Assembly: GCF_022605725.1 (NCBI RefSeq)
Contig: NC_065564.1
Location: 8,410,698-8,474,697, forward strand
Origin: Anthonomus grandis grandis
Lineage: Eukaryota; Arthropoda; Insecta; Coleoptera; Curculionidae
Reading direction: 5' to 3'
DNA length: 64,000 nucleotides
Shown here: positions 35,226 to 47,089 of the stretch, in pieces
Layout: each line of letters opens with the position of its first letter
Numbering within the stretch: position 1 is the first letter of the stretch
The notes under the pieces: generated by a model
What the model was told of the DNA's origin: nothing
Seen by the model: only the letters and a program-made list of their open reading frames with translations
Database searches by the model: none
Translations under genes and position numbers: made by a program

Positions 35226-38200
35226 ATTTTATTCATTTCCATTTCACATGGAAGTCGATGAGTTTCCTTACAAAAAAGTTCCTACAAATTTCACTGTAAC
35301 TCTACAAGTTTTGGAGCTATTTAATTTTTTGTTTAATTACTTGACACTGTCAGAGGCTTCATGCAAGTCTCAATAACTTAAAAAGTAATTGTCCGATTTT
35401 ATTTATTTAAATTTTCTATGAAAGTCGATGAGTTTCCTTACAAAAAAGTCCCTATAAATTTCACTGTAGCTCTACAAGTTTTGGAGCTATTTAATTTTTT
35501 CTTTAAAATTACTTAACACTGTCAGAGGCTTCATGCAAGTCTCAATAACTTAAAAAGTAATTGTCCGATTTTATTTATTTAAATTTTCTATGAAAGTCGA
35601 TGAGTTTCCTTACAAAAAAGTCCCTACAAGTTTCACTGTAGCTCTACAAGTTTTGGAGCTATTTAATTTTTTGTTTAAAATTACTTGACACTGTCAGAGG
35701 CTTCATGCAAGTCTCAATAACTTAAAAAGTAATTGTCTAATTTTATTTATTTAAATTTCACATGAAAGCCAATGAGTTTCCTTACAAAAAAGTCCCTACA
35801 AGTTTCACTGTAGCTCTACAAGTTTTGGAGCTATTTAATTTTTTATATAATTACTTGACACTGTCAGAGGCTTCCTGGAAGTCTCAATAACTTAAAAAGT
35901 AATTGTCCGATTTTATTTATTTAAATTTCGCATGGAAGTCAATGAGTTTCCTTACAAAAAAGTTCCTATAAATTTCACTGTAGCTCTACAAGTTTTAGAG
36001 CTATTTAATTTTTTGTTTAATTACTTGACACTGTCAGAGGCTTCATACAAGTCTCAATAACTTAAAAAGTAATTGTCTAATTTTATTTATTTAAGATTCA
36101 CATGGAAGCCAATGAGTTTCCTTACAAAAAAGTTCCTACAAGTTTCACTGTAGCTCTACAAGTTTTGGAGCTATTTAATTTTTTGTTTAATTACTTGACA
36201 CTGTCAGAGGCTTCATGCAAGTCTCAATAACTTAAAAAGTAATTGTCCGATTTTATTTATTTAAATTTCACATGAAAGTCAATGAGTTTCCTTACAAAAA
36301 AGTTCCTACAAGTTTCACTGTAGCTCTACAAGTTTTGGAGCTATTTAATTTTTTGTTTAAAATTATGTGACACTGTCAGAGGCTTCATGCAAGTCTCAAT
36401 AACTTAAAAAGTAATTGTCCAATTTTATTTATTTAAATTTCACATGGAAGTCAATGAGTTTCCTTACAAAAAAGTTCCTACAAGTTTCACTGTAGCTCTA
36501 CAAGTTTTGGAGCTATTTCATTTTTTGTTTAATTACTTAACACTGTCAGAGGCTTCATACAAGTCTCAATAACTTAAAAAGTAATTGTCCAATTTTATTT
36601 ATTTAAATTTTACATGGAAGTCAATGAGTTTCCTTACAAAAAAGTTCCTACAAGTTTCACTGTAGCTCTACAAGTTTTGGAGCTATTTAATTTTTTGTTT
36701 AAAATTATGTGACACTGTCAGAGGCTTCATGCAAGTCTCAATAACTTAAAAAGTAATTGTCCAATTTTATTTATTTAAATTTCACATGGAAGTCAATGAG
36801 TTTCCTTACAAAAAAGTTCCTATAAATTTCACTGTAGCTCTACAAGTTTTGGAGCTATTTAATTTTTTGTTTAAAATTATGTGACACTGTCAGAGGCTTC
36901 ATGCAAGTCTCAATAACTTAAAAAGTAATTGTCCAATTTTATTTATTTAAATTTCACATGGAAGTCAATGAGTTTCCTTACAAAAAAGTTCCTATAAATT
37001 TCACTGTAGCTCTACAAGTTTTGGAGCTATTTAATTTTTTATATAATTACTTAACACTGTCAGAGGCTTCATGCAAGTCTCAATAACTTAAAAAGTAATT
37101 GTCCGATTTTATTTATTTAAATTTTCTATGAAAGTCGATGAGTTTCCTTACAAAAAAGTCCCTATAAATTTCACTGTAGCTCTACAAGTTTTGGAGCTAT
37201 TTAATTTTTTCTTTAAAATTACTTAACACTGTCAGAGGCTTCATGCAAGTCTCAATAACTTAAAAAGTAATTGTCCGATTTTATTTATTTAAATTTTCTA
37301 TGAAAGTCGATGAGTTTCCTTACAAAAAAGTCCCTACAAGTTTCACTGTAGCTCTACAAGTTTTGGAGCTATTTAATTTTTTATATAATTACTTGACACT
37401 GTCAGAGGCTTCCTGGAAGTCTCAATAACTTAAAAAGTAATTGTCCGATTTTATTTATTTAAATTTCGCATGGAAGTCAATGAGTTTCCTTACAAAAAAG
37501 TTCCTATAAATTTCACTGTAGCTCTACAAGTTTTAGAGCTATTTAATTTTTTGTTTAATTACTTGACACTGTCAGAGGCTTCATACAAGTCTCAATAACT
37601 TAAAAAGTAATTGTCTAATTTTATTTATTTAAGATTCACATGGAAGCCAATGAGTTTCCTTACAAAAAAGTTCCTACAAGTTTCACTGTAGCTCTACAAG
37701 TTTTGGAGCTATTTAATTTTTTGTTTAATTACTTGACACTGTCAGAGGCTTCATGCAAGTCTCAATAACTTAAAAAGTAATTGTCCGATTTTATTTATTT
37801 AAATTTCACATGAAAGTCAATGAGTTTCCTTACAAAAAAGTTCCTACAAGTTTCACTGTAGCTCTACAAGTTTTGGAGCTATTTAATTTTTTGTTTAAAA
37901 TTATGTGACACTGTCAGAGGCTTCATGCAAGTCTCAATAACTTAAAAAGTAATTGTCCAATTTTATTTATTTAAATTTCACATGGAAGTCAATGAGTTTC
38001 CTTACAAAAAAGTTCCTATAAATTTCACTGTAGCTCTACAAGTTTTGGAGCTATTTAATTTTTTATATAATTACTTAACACTGTCAGAGGCTTCATGCAA
38101 GTCTCAATAACTTAAAAAGTAATTGTCCGATTTAATTTATTTAAATTTCACATGGAAGTCAATGAGTTTCCTTACAAAAAAGTTCTTACAAATTTCACTG

Positions 38201-41200
38201 TAGCTCTGCAAGTTTTGGAGCTATTTAATTTTTTATATAATTACTTGACACTGTCAGAGGCTTCCTGGAAGTCTCAATAACTTAAAAAGTAATTGTCCGA
38301 TTTTATTTATTTTAATTTCACATGAAAGTCAATGAGTTTCCTTACAAAAAAGTTCCTACAAGTTTCACTGTAGCTCTACAAGTTTTGGAGCTATTTAATT
38401 TTTTGTTTAAAATTACTTGACACTGTCAGAGGCTTCATGCAAGTCTCAATAACTTAAAAAGTAATTGTCCGATTTTATTTATTTAAATTTCACATGAAAG
38501 TCAATGAGTTTCCTTACAAAAAAGTTTCTACAAGTTTCACTGTAGCTCTACAAGTTTTGGAGCTATTTAATTTTTTGTTTAATTACTTGACACTGTCAGA
38601 GGCTTCATGCAAGTCTCAATAACTTAAAAAGTAATTGTCCGATTTTATTTATTTAAATTTCACATGAAAGTCAATGAGTTTCCTTACAAAAAAGTTCCTA
38701 CAAGTTTCACTGTAGCTCTACAAGTTTTGGAGCTATTTAATTTTTTGTTTAAAATTATGTGACACTGTCAGAGGCTTCATGCAAGTCTCAATAACTTAAA
38801 AAGTAATTGTCCAATTTTATTTATTTAAATTTCACATGGAAGTCAATGAGTTTCCTTACAAAAAAGTTCCTATAAATTTCACTGTAGCTCTACAAGTTTT
38901 GGAGCTATTTAATTTTTTATATAATTACTTAACACTGTCAGAGGCTTCATGCAAGTCTCAATAACTTAAAAAGTAATTGTCCGATTTAATTTATTTAAAT
39001 TTCACATGGAAGTCAATGAGTTTCCTTACAAAAAAGTTCTTACAAATTTCACTGTAGCTCTGCAAGTTTTGGAGCTATTTAATTTTTTATATAATTACTT
39101 GACACTGTCAGAGGCTTCCTGGAAGTCTCAATAACTTAAAAAGTAATTGTCCGATTTTATTTATTTTAATTTCACATGAAAGTCAATGAGTTTCCTTACA
39201 AAAAAGTTCCTACAAGTTTCACTGTAGCTCTACAAGTTTTGGAGCTATTTAATTTTTTGTTTAAAATTACTTGACACTGTCAGAGGCTTCATGCAAGTCT
39301 CAATAACTTAAAAAGTAATTGTCCGATTTTATTTATTTAAATTTCACATGGAAGTCAATGAGTTTCCTTACAAAAAAGTTCCTACAAGTTTCACTGTAGC
39401 TCTACAAGTTTTGGAGCTATTTAATTTTTTGTTTAATTACTTAACACTGTCAGAGGCTTCATGCAAGTCTCAATAACTTAAAAAGTAATTGTCCGATTTT
39501 ATTTATTTAAATTTCACATGAAAGTCAATGAGTTTTCTTACAAAAAAGTTCCTACAAGTTTCACTGTAGCTCTACAAGTTTTGGAGCTATTTAATTTTTT
39601 GTTTAATTACTTAACACTGTCAGAGGCTTCATACAAGTCTCAATAACTTAAAAAGTAATTGTCTAATTTTATTTATTTAAGATTCACATGGAAGTCAATG
39701 AGTTTCCTTACAAAAAAGTTCCTACAAGTTTCACTGTAGCTCTACAAGTTTTGGAGCTATTTAATTTTTTGTTTAATTACTTAACACTGTCAGAGGCTTC
39801 ATGCAAGTCTCAATAACTTAAAAAGTAATTGTCCGATTTAATTTATTTAAATTTCACATGGAAGTCAATGAGTTTCCTTACAAAAAAGTTCTTACAAATT
39901 TTACTGTAGCTCTGCAAGTTTTGGAGCTATTTAATTTTTTGTTTAATTGCTTGACACTGTCAGAGGCTTCATACAAGTCTCAATAACTTAAAAAGTAATT
40001 GTCCAATTTTATTTATTTAAATTTCACATGGAAGTCAATGAGTTTCCTTACAAAAAAGTTCCTACAAGTTTCACTGTAGCTCTACAAGTTTTGGAGCTAT
40101 TTCATTTTTTGTTTAATTACTTAACACTGTCAGAGGCTTCATACAAGTCTCAATAACTTAAAAAGTAATTGTCCAATTTTATTTATTTAAATTTTACATG
40201 GAAGTCAATGAGTTTCCTTACAAAAAAGTTCCTACAAGTTTCACTGTAGCTCTACAAGTTTTGGAGCTATTTAATTTTTTGTTTAAAATTATGTGACACT
40301 GTCAGAGGCTTCATGCAAGTCTCAATAACTTAAAAAGTAATTGTCCAATTTTATTTATTTAAATTTCACATGGAAGTCAATGAGTTTCCTTACAAAAAAG
40401 TTCCTATAAATTTCACTGTAGCTCTACAAGTTTTGGAGCTATTTAATTTTTTGTTTAAAATTATGTGACACTGTCAGAGGCTTCATGCAAGTCTCAATAA
40501 CTTAAAAAGTAATTGTCCAATTTTATTTATTTAAATTTCACATGGAAGTCAATGAGTTTCCTTACAAAAAAGTTCCTATAAATTTCACTGTAGCTCTACA
40601 AGTTTTGGAGCTATTTAATTTTTTATATAATTACTTAACACTGTCAGAGGCTTCATGCAAGTCTCAATAACTTAAAAAGTAATTGTCCGATTTTATTTAT
40701 TTAAATTTTCTATGAAAGTCGATGAGTTTCCTTACAAAAAAGTCCCTATAAATTTCACTGTAGCTCTACAAGTTTTGGAGCTATTTAATTTTTTGTTTAA
40801 AATTATGTGACACTGTCAGAGGCTTCATGCAAGTCTCAATAACTTAAAAAGTAATTGTCCAATTTTATTTATTTAAATTTCACATGGAAGTCAATGAGTT
40901 TCCTTACAAAAAAGTTCCTATAAATTTCACTGTAGCTCTACAAGTTTTGGAGCTATTTAATTTTTTATATAATTACTTAACACTGTCAGAGGCTTCATGC
41001 AAGTCTCAATAACTTAAAAAGTAATTGTCCGATTTAATTTATTTAAATTTCACATGGAAGTCAATGAGTTTCCTTACAAAAAAGTTCTTACAAATTTCAC
41101 TGTAGCTCTGCAAGTTTTGGAGCTATTTAATTTTTTATATAATTACTTGACACTGTCAGAGGCTTCCTGGAAGTCTCAATAACTTAAAAAGTAATTGTCC

Positions 41201-44018
41201 GATTTTATTTATTTTAATTTCACATGAAAGTCAATGAGTTTCCTTACAAAAAAGTTCCTACAAGTTTCACTGTAGCTCTACAAGTTTTGGAGCTATTTAA
41301 TTTTTTGTTTAAAATTACTTGACACTGTCAGAGGCTTCATGCAAGTCTCAATAACTTAAAAAGTAATTGTCCGATTTTATTTATTTAAATTTCACATGGA
41401 AGTCAATGAGTTTCCTTACAAAAAAGTTCCTACAAGTTTCACTGTAGCTCTACAAGTTTTGGAGCTATTTAATTTTTTGTTTAATTACTTAACACTGTCA
41501 GAGGCTTCATGCAAGTCTCAATAACTTAAAAAGTAATTGTCCGATTTTATTTATTTAAATTTCACATGAAAGTCAATGAGTTTTCTTACAAAAAAGTTCC
41601 TACAAGTTTCACTGTAGCTCTACAAGTTTTGGAGCTATTTAATTTTTTGTTTAATTACTTAACACTGTCAGAGGCTTCATACAAGTCTCAATAACTTAAA
41701 AAGTAATTGTCTAATTTTATTTATTTAAGATTCACATGGAAGTCAATGAGTTTCCTTACAAAAAAGTTCCTACAAGTTTCACTGTAGCTCTACAAGTTTT
41801 GGAGCTATTTAATTTTTTGTTTAATTACTTAACACTGTCAGAGGCTTCATGCAAGTCTCAATAACTTAAAAAGTAATTGTCCGATTTAATTTATTTAAAT
41901 TTCACATGGAAGTCAATGAGTTTCCTTACAAAAAAGTTCTTACAAATTTTACTGTAGCTCTGCAAGTTTTGGAGCTATTTAATTTTTTGTTTAATTGCTT
42001 GACACTGTCAGAGGCTTCATACAAGTCTCAATAACTTAAAAAGTAATTGTCCAATTTTATTTATTTAAATTTCACATGGAAGTCAATGAGTTTCCTTACA
42101 AAAAAGTTCCTACAAGTTTCACTGTAGCTCTACAAGTTTTGGAGCTATTTCATTTTTTGTTTAATTACTTAACACTGTCAGAGGCTTCATACAAGTCTCA
42201 ATAACTTAAAAAGTAATTGTCCAATTTTATTTATTTAAATTTTACATGGAAGTCAATGAGTTTCCTTACAAAAAAGTTCCTACAAGTTTCACTGTAGCTC
42301 TACAAGTTTTGGAGCTATTTAATTTTTTGTTTAAAATTATGTGACACTGTCAGAGGCTTCATGCAAGTCTCAATAACTTAAAAAGTAATTGTCCAATTTT
42401 ATTTATTTAAATTTCACATGGAAGTCAATGAGTTTCCTTACAAAAAAGTTCCTATAAATTTCACTGTAGCTCTACAAGTTTTGGAGCTATTTAATTTTTT
42501 GTTTAAAATTATGTGACACTGTCAGAGGCTTCATGCAAGTCTCAATAACTTAAAAAGTAATTGTCCAATTTTATTTATTTAAATTTCACATGGAAGTCAA
42601 TGAGTTTCCTTACAAAAAAGTTCCTATAAATTTCACTGTAGCTCTACAAGTTTTGGAGCTATTTAATTTTTTATATAATTACTTAACACTGTCAGAGGCT
42701 TCATGCAAGTCTCAATAACTTAAAAAGTAATTGTCCGATTTTATTTATTTAAATTTTCTATGAAAGTCGATGAGTTTCCTTACAAAAAAGTCCCTATAAA
42801 TTTCACTGTAGCTCTACAAGTTTTGGAGCTATTTAATTTTTTCTTTAAAATTACTTAACACTGTCAGAGGCTTCATGCAAGTCTCAATAACTTAAAAAGT
42901 AATTGTCCGATTTTATTTATTTAAATTTTCTATGAAAGTCGATGAGTTTCCTTACAAAAAAGTCCCTACAAGTTTCACTGTAGCTCTACAAGTTTTGGAG
43001 CTATTTAATTTTTTGTTTAAAATTACTTGACACTGTCAGAGGCTTCATGCAAGTCTCAATAACTTAAAAAGTAATTGTCTAATTTTATTTATTTAAATTT
43101 CACATGGAAGTCAATGAGTTTCCTTACAAAAAAGTTCCTATAAATTTCACTGTAGCTCTACAAGTTTTGGAGCTATTTAATTTTTTATATAATTACTTAA
43201 CACTGTCAGAGGCTTCATGCAAGTCTCAATAACTTAAAAAGTAATTGTCCGATTTAATTTATTTAAATTTCACATGGAAGTCAATGAGTTTCCTTACAAA
43301 AAAGTTCTTACAAATTTCACTGTAGCTCTGCAAGTTTTGGAGCTATTTAATTTTTTATATAATTACTTGACACTGTCAGAGGCTTCCTGGAAGTCTCAAT
43401 AACTTAAAAAGTAATTGTCCGATTTTATTTATTTTAATTTCACATGAAAGTCAATGAGTTTCCTTACAAAAAAGTTCCTACAAGTTTCACTGTAGCTCTA
43501 CAAGTTTTGGAGCTATTTAATTTTTTGTTTAAAATTACTTGACACTGTCAGAGGCTTCATGCAAGTCTCAATAACTTAAAAAGTAATTGTCCGATTTTAT
43601 TTATTTAAATTTCACATGGAAGTCAATGAGTTTCCTTACAAAAAAGTTCCTACAAGTTTCACTGTAACTCTACAAGTTTTGGAGCTATTTAATTTTTTGT
43701 TTAATTACTTAACACTGTCAGAGGCTTCATGCAAGTCTCAATAACTTAAAAAGTAATTGTCCGATTTTATTTATTTAAATTTTCTATGAAAGTCGATGAG
43801 TTTCCTTACAAAAAAGTTCCTATAAATTTCACTGTAGCTCTACAAGTTTTGGAGCTATTTAATTTTTTTCTTTAAAATTACTTAACACTGTCAGAGGCTT
43901 CATGCAAGTCTCAATAACTTAAAAAGTAATTGTCCGATTTTATTTATTTAAATTTCACATGGAAGTCAATGAGTTTCCTTACAAAAAAGTTCCTACAAGT
44001 TTCACTGTAACTCTACAA
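35226..44018. repeat. Satellite of ~170.8-bp units, about 51 copies with higher-order structure
   Basis: The monomer contains GAGTTTCCTTACAAAAAAGT, TCTACAAGTTTTGGAGC and GACACTGTCAGAGGCTTC, repeated without interruption for 8.8 kb. Monomer variants recur in blocks. A diagnostic variant (TTATTTTAATTTCACATGAA) appears with its CATG at 38321, 39175, 41223 and 43443, spacings of 854, 2,048 and 2,220 bp (5, 12 and 13 monomers). The array has no coding content. The unit aligns with the 182-bp repeat at 1-1835. Confidence 0.97.
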
Positions 44019-44229
44019 GTACCTGTACAAAATCTTCAATAAAAAAGGTTTAAAAATGACTTATGAAGTACCCCCCCCCTCCTCCCCCTTCGACTAAGCT
44101 CCTACTTATTTGTCAATCAAAAGTCGGGCGTGTCTCGAGTGAACTCTATTGACGTAAACATGACAGCTCGGAAATTCAAAATGGCGGACGACCGCTACCT
44201 TAGAAATAAGTTGTTTTGAATTAAAAGTA
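44019..44229. other. Right flank of the satellite
   Basis: Starts with CCTGTACAAAATCTTCAA, resembling the CCTGTACAAATTTTCAAA of the 8-copy satellite on the other side. Then comes a C-rich run (about 44070-44090) and a segment with AAAATGGCGGACG (about 44178). No gene. Confidence 0.45.
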
Positions 44230-46375
44230 ATCATATATGATATGTTTGTCTCTTTCTAACTTTATGTTGACCACGCCCTTCCCAATGACTCGTTTTTTTT
44301 TCTCCTCAAAATTTAAGTGTGAAAATAATTTATAATATAATGAAATTAAAATGCCACTCCCATATTTTGTATAAACGTGATTTTTAAAATGGCGGAAGGA
44401 CGCCATCTTGAAAAAAAGGTTATCCGAAACGTGGAACTTAGCTAATAAAATCAACTAATTCACCACAAGATGGCGCCTTTAAATTGACAATCCTACGTTT
44501 TGTTTGTCGGGATACACCTTCAATTTTATTTCTTCAAATATGACACTGGGAATTTAATTTAATTTTTCTTTTATAGCATATTTTCTACAAAGTTTCCATG
44601 AAAAAAACAAAAAAATTAAATAATGATATACCCATCTCTCTCTGGTACATTGTTTTCTCCATAAGTTTGTCTCTGTCACTCTAATGTCAAATGTAAAAAA
44701 ATGTAGCAGGCTTTGAATTTTGTTGCACTTTTCATTCCTCACGAGATGGCGCTTTAAAGCATTAAGGAAAAAAACAGGAAATTAATATATTATTATACCC
44801 GTCTTTGTCTGAAACATGATTTTTTCCCATAAGTTTATCTCTGTCAGTCATACATATCATACCGGTATAACACTTTTTTTCAAATAAAAAAAAAACAATT
44901 AAAATAAATATATACCCATCTCTGTCTGGTACATTGTTTTCTCCATCAACTTATCTCTTTCCTTCTCAATTTTTTTATTTAAAAAACATTTAAATTTCTA
45001 TAAAAAGCAATTACAATATCAATATACCCGTCTCTGTCTAACACACGATCTCCCCCATAGGTTTGTCTCTGTCAGATAAAAAAAAATAGTAGAAAACAAA
45101 TTAATTTCAAAGAGCTTTTTTATTTATTAATTTATTTAAAACTATCCGACGTTTCGTTTTCCAGATTCCATCATCAGATTGTTTTTTTTAATATGATATT
45201 TAAATTTGTGTAAAAATCAATTAAACTATCGCTATAGCCCTCTCTGTCTGACACATTGCTTTCCGCATAAGTTTATCTCTTTCATTGTCATTCATTGCAC
45301 ACCTTATTCCCCAGAAGATGGCGCTTTCAAATTTAAAATCCGACGTTTCGTTTGTCAGGATCCATCTTCAATTTGATTATTTTATTGAATTTAGATTAAT
45401 TTCCTGTAATGTTTATAGCATATTAACCATTAAGAAAATAAAAAAAAACACAATTAAAATAAATATATACCCATCTCTGTCTGACACATGATTTTCTCCA
45501 TAAGTTTATCTATGTCAGTCTCATTGTATAATAATATGTGTATAACCAATTTTTTTTATTATGCCAAGACATTGAAACTAAATGTATATCTATCCTTGTC
45601 TGGCGCATGAATTTCCCCATAAGTTTGTCTTTGTCACTTAGAAAAATTGTAAAAACAAATCAGTTTTAAACTGTTTTCTTATTTATTTATTTTATTAAAA
45701 AGATTCGACGTTTTGTATTCAGTATACCCATCTCTGTCTGACACATAATTTCTCCCATAAGTTTGTCTCTGTCAGTGAAAAAAAAAGTAAAAAAATAAAT
45801 TTGTTTTAAAGAGTTTTATTTATTTTAAAAAAAACGACGTTTTGTTTTTTTAGATTCCATCATCAGGTATTTAAATTTCTATAAAAAGTAATTGAAATAT
45901 CGGTATACCCATCTCTGTCTGACACATGATTTCTCCCATAAGTTTGTCTCTGTCAGTGAAAAAAAATGTAAAAAAATAGATTTGTTTTTTTAAATAAAAA
46001 ACACGTTTTTTTTTTTTAGATTCTATCATCAGGTTTTTTTCAGATAACATTTAAATTTCTATAATAAGCATTTAAAATATCGTTACACCCCTCTCTGTCT
46101 GACACATTGCTTTCCCCATAAGTTTATCTCTATCACTCTTATGATCTAATTTAATTTTCAGCGAAAATAATGTAGTGGGCTTTGAATTTTGTTTTGCACT
46201 TTTAACACAAAATGGCGTCTTCAAATTTCGTTTGTTAGGATCTATCTTCAATTTAATTGTTTTTAATAATTAAAATAATTATATACCCATCTTTGTCTGA
46301 CACATTATTTTAAAGCAAAAATAATAAGAGGGCGTTTAATTTTTCCTAAATAAATAAATAAATAAAACTTAATTT

Positions 46376-46413
<38 letters not shown>

Positions 46414-46555
46414 ATAAAATCGTTTAGACAAAGATGAGTAATTTTTTTTTTAAATAATTTCAATTGCGTGAGTGGATCCGTATGTAAAATAACACAGTAG
46501 AAATCCGACGTTTCTGCCTCATCTAACACCCATCATCGATTTCCCCAAACTTAAT
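44230..46555 (-). repeat. CGAAACGTCGG repeat family, reverse-orientation block
   Basis: Multiple diverged copies, read on the plus strand as TACCCATCTCTGTCTGACAC, CCCATAAGTTTGTCTCTGTC and CCGACGTTTCGTTTTCCAG. Copies lie around 44260, 44635, 44800, 44920, 45020, 45240, 45465, 45590, 45720, 45905, 46085 and 46280. Several carry AAGATGGCGC words. A (CT)18 microsatellite sits at 46377-46412. Orientation is opposite to the block at 47090-51960. Confidence 0.88.
46377..46412. repeat. (CT)18 microsatellite
   Basis: Uninterrupted CT dinucleotide run of 36 bp. Confidence 0.97.
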
Positions 46556-47089
46556 AAAACTGACAAGACACGGCAACGTCGCAGACGAAGGAATTCCGCG
46601 GCGACGCACGCGCGCCACGAATTAATCAGCGTGGCGCGCCAACTTCGATTTTTCTTTACATAGCGCACCACGCTTCCCCGTTTAAACGAGATTTTCTTTT
46701 ATCAATGAAATTCCCATAATAGTTTTCACGTTATTTAAGCATTTTCTCTCAATCCTTACTGATATATAGGACTTATACACTTAAGTATTAATAAATTGCA
46801 AAAAAAAAAATTATCACCGATTGTTGTCGCGGTAATGTTGTCCGCACGTCATCCGCCGGTAAGAGCACGCGAGCGGGAGCGAGAGTTTTTAAAGTGAGAA
46901 AGAGATGGGTGGGGGGAGAGGGGAATTAAGTGAGACTTGTGAACGTTTTGGTACAAGCCGACCTCCCTTTTGCTCACAGCGTAATGGTTTCGCCCGAAAT
47001 TGTGGAACGGTATTTTGTGCTCTCCCAGTTCAACTTTACTGACGTGGTGCTGAATTTTCCTTTTTTGGTCCGCCATGTTGGTTTCTGTA
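46556..47089. other. GC-rich centre between the two opposed repeat blocks
   Basis: A CpG-rich segment holds a perfect 10-bp inverted repeat, GCGCGCCACG (46610-46619) and CGTGGCGCGC (46630-46639). A purine-rich stretch follows (about 46865-46930), then ATGGTTTCGCCCGAAATTG (46985 on). A 75-codon minus-strand frame (47076-46849) starts ATGGCGGACC but matches nothing I know. It could be a CpG-island promoter or the remnant of an element core. Function is not assigned. Confidence 0.4.

Noticed and set aside
33862..44018. Regular repeats that might suggest a CRISPR-like array
   Set aside because: Units are contiguous ~170-bp monomers without unique spacers, in an insect genome. This is satellite DNA.
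46849..47076. 75-codon minus-strand frame starting ATGGCGGACC
   Set aside because: The AATGGCGG word is part of a dispersed repeat (also near 44178 and 44390), and the protein has no recognisable motif.
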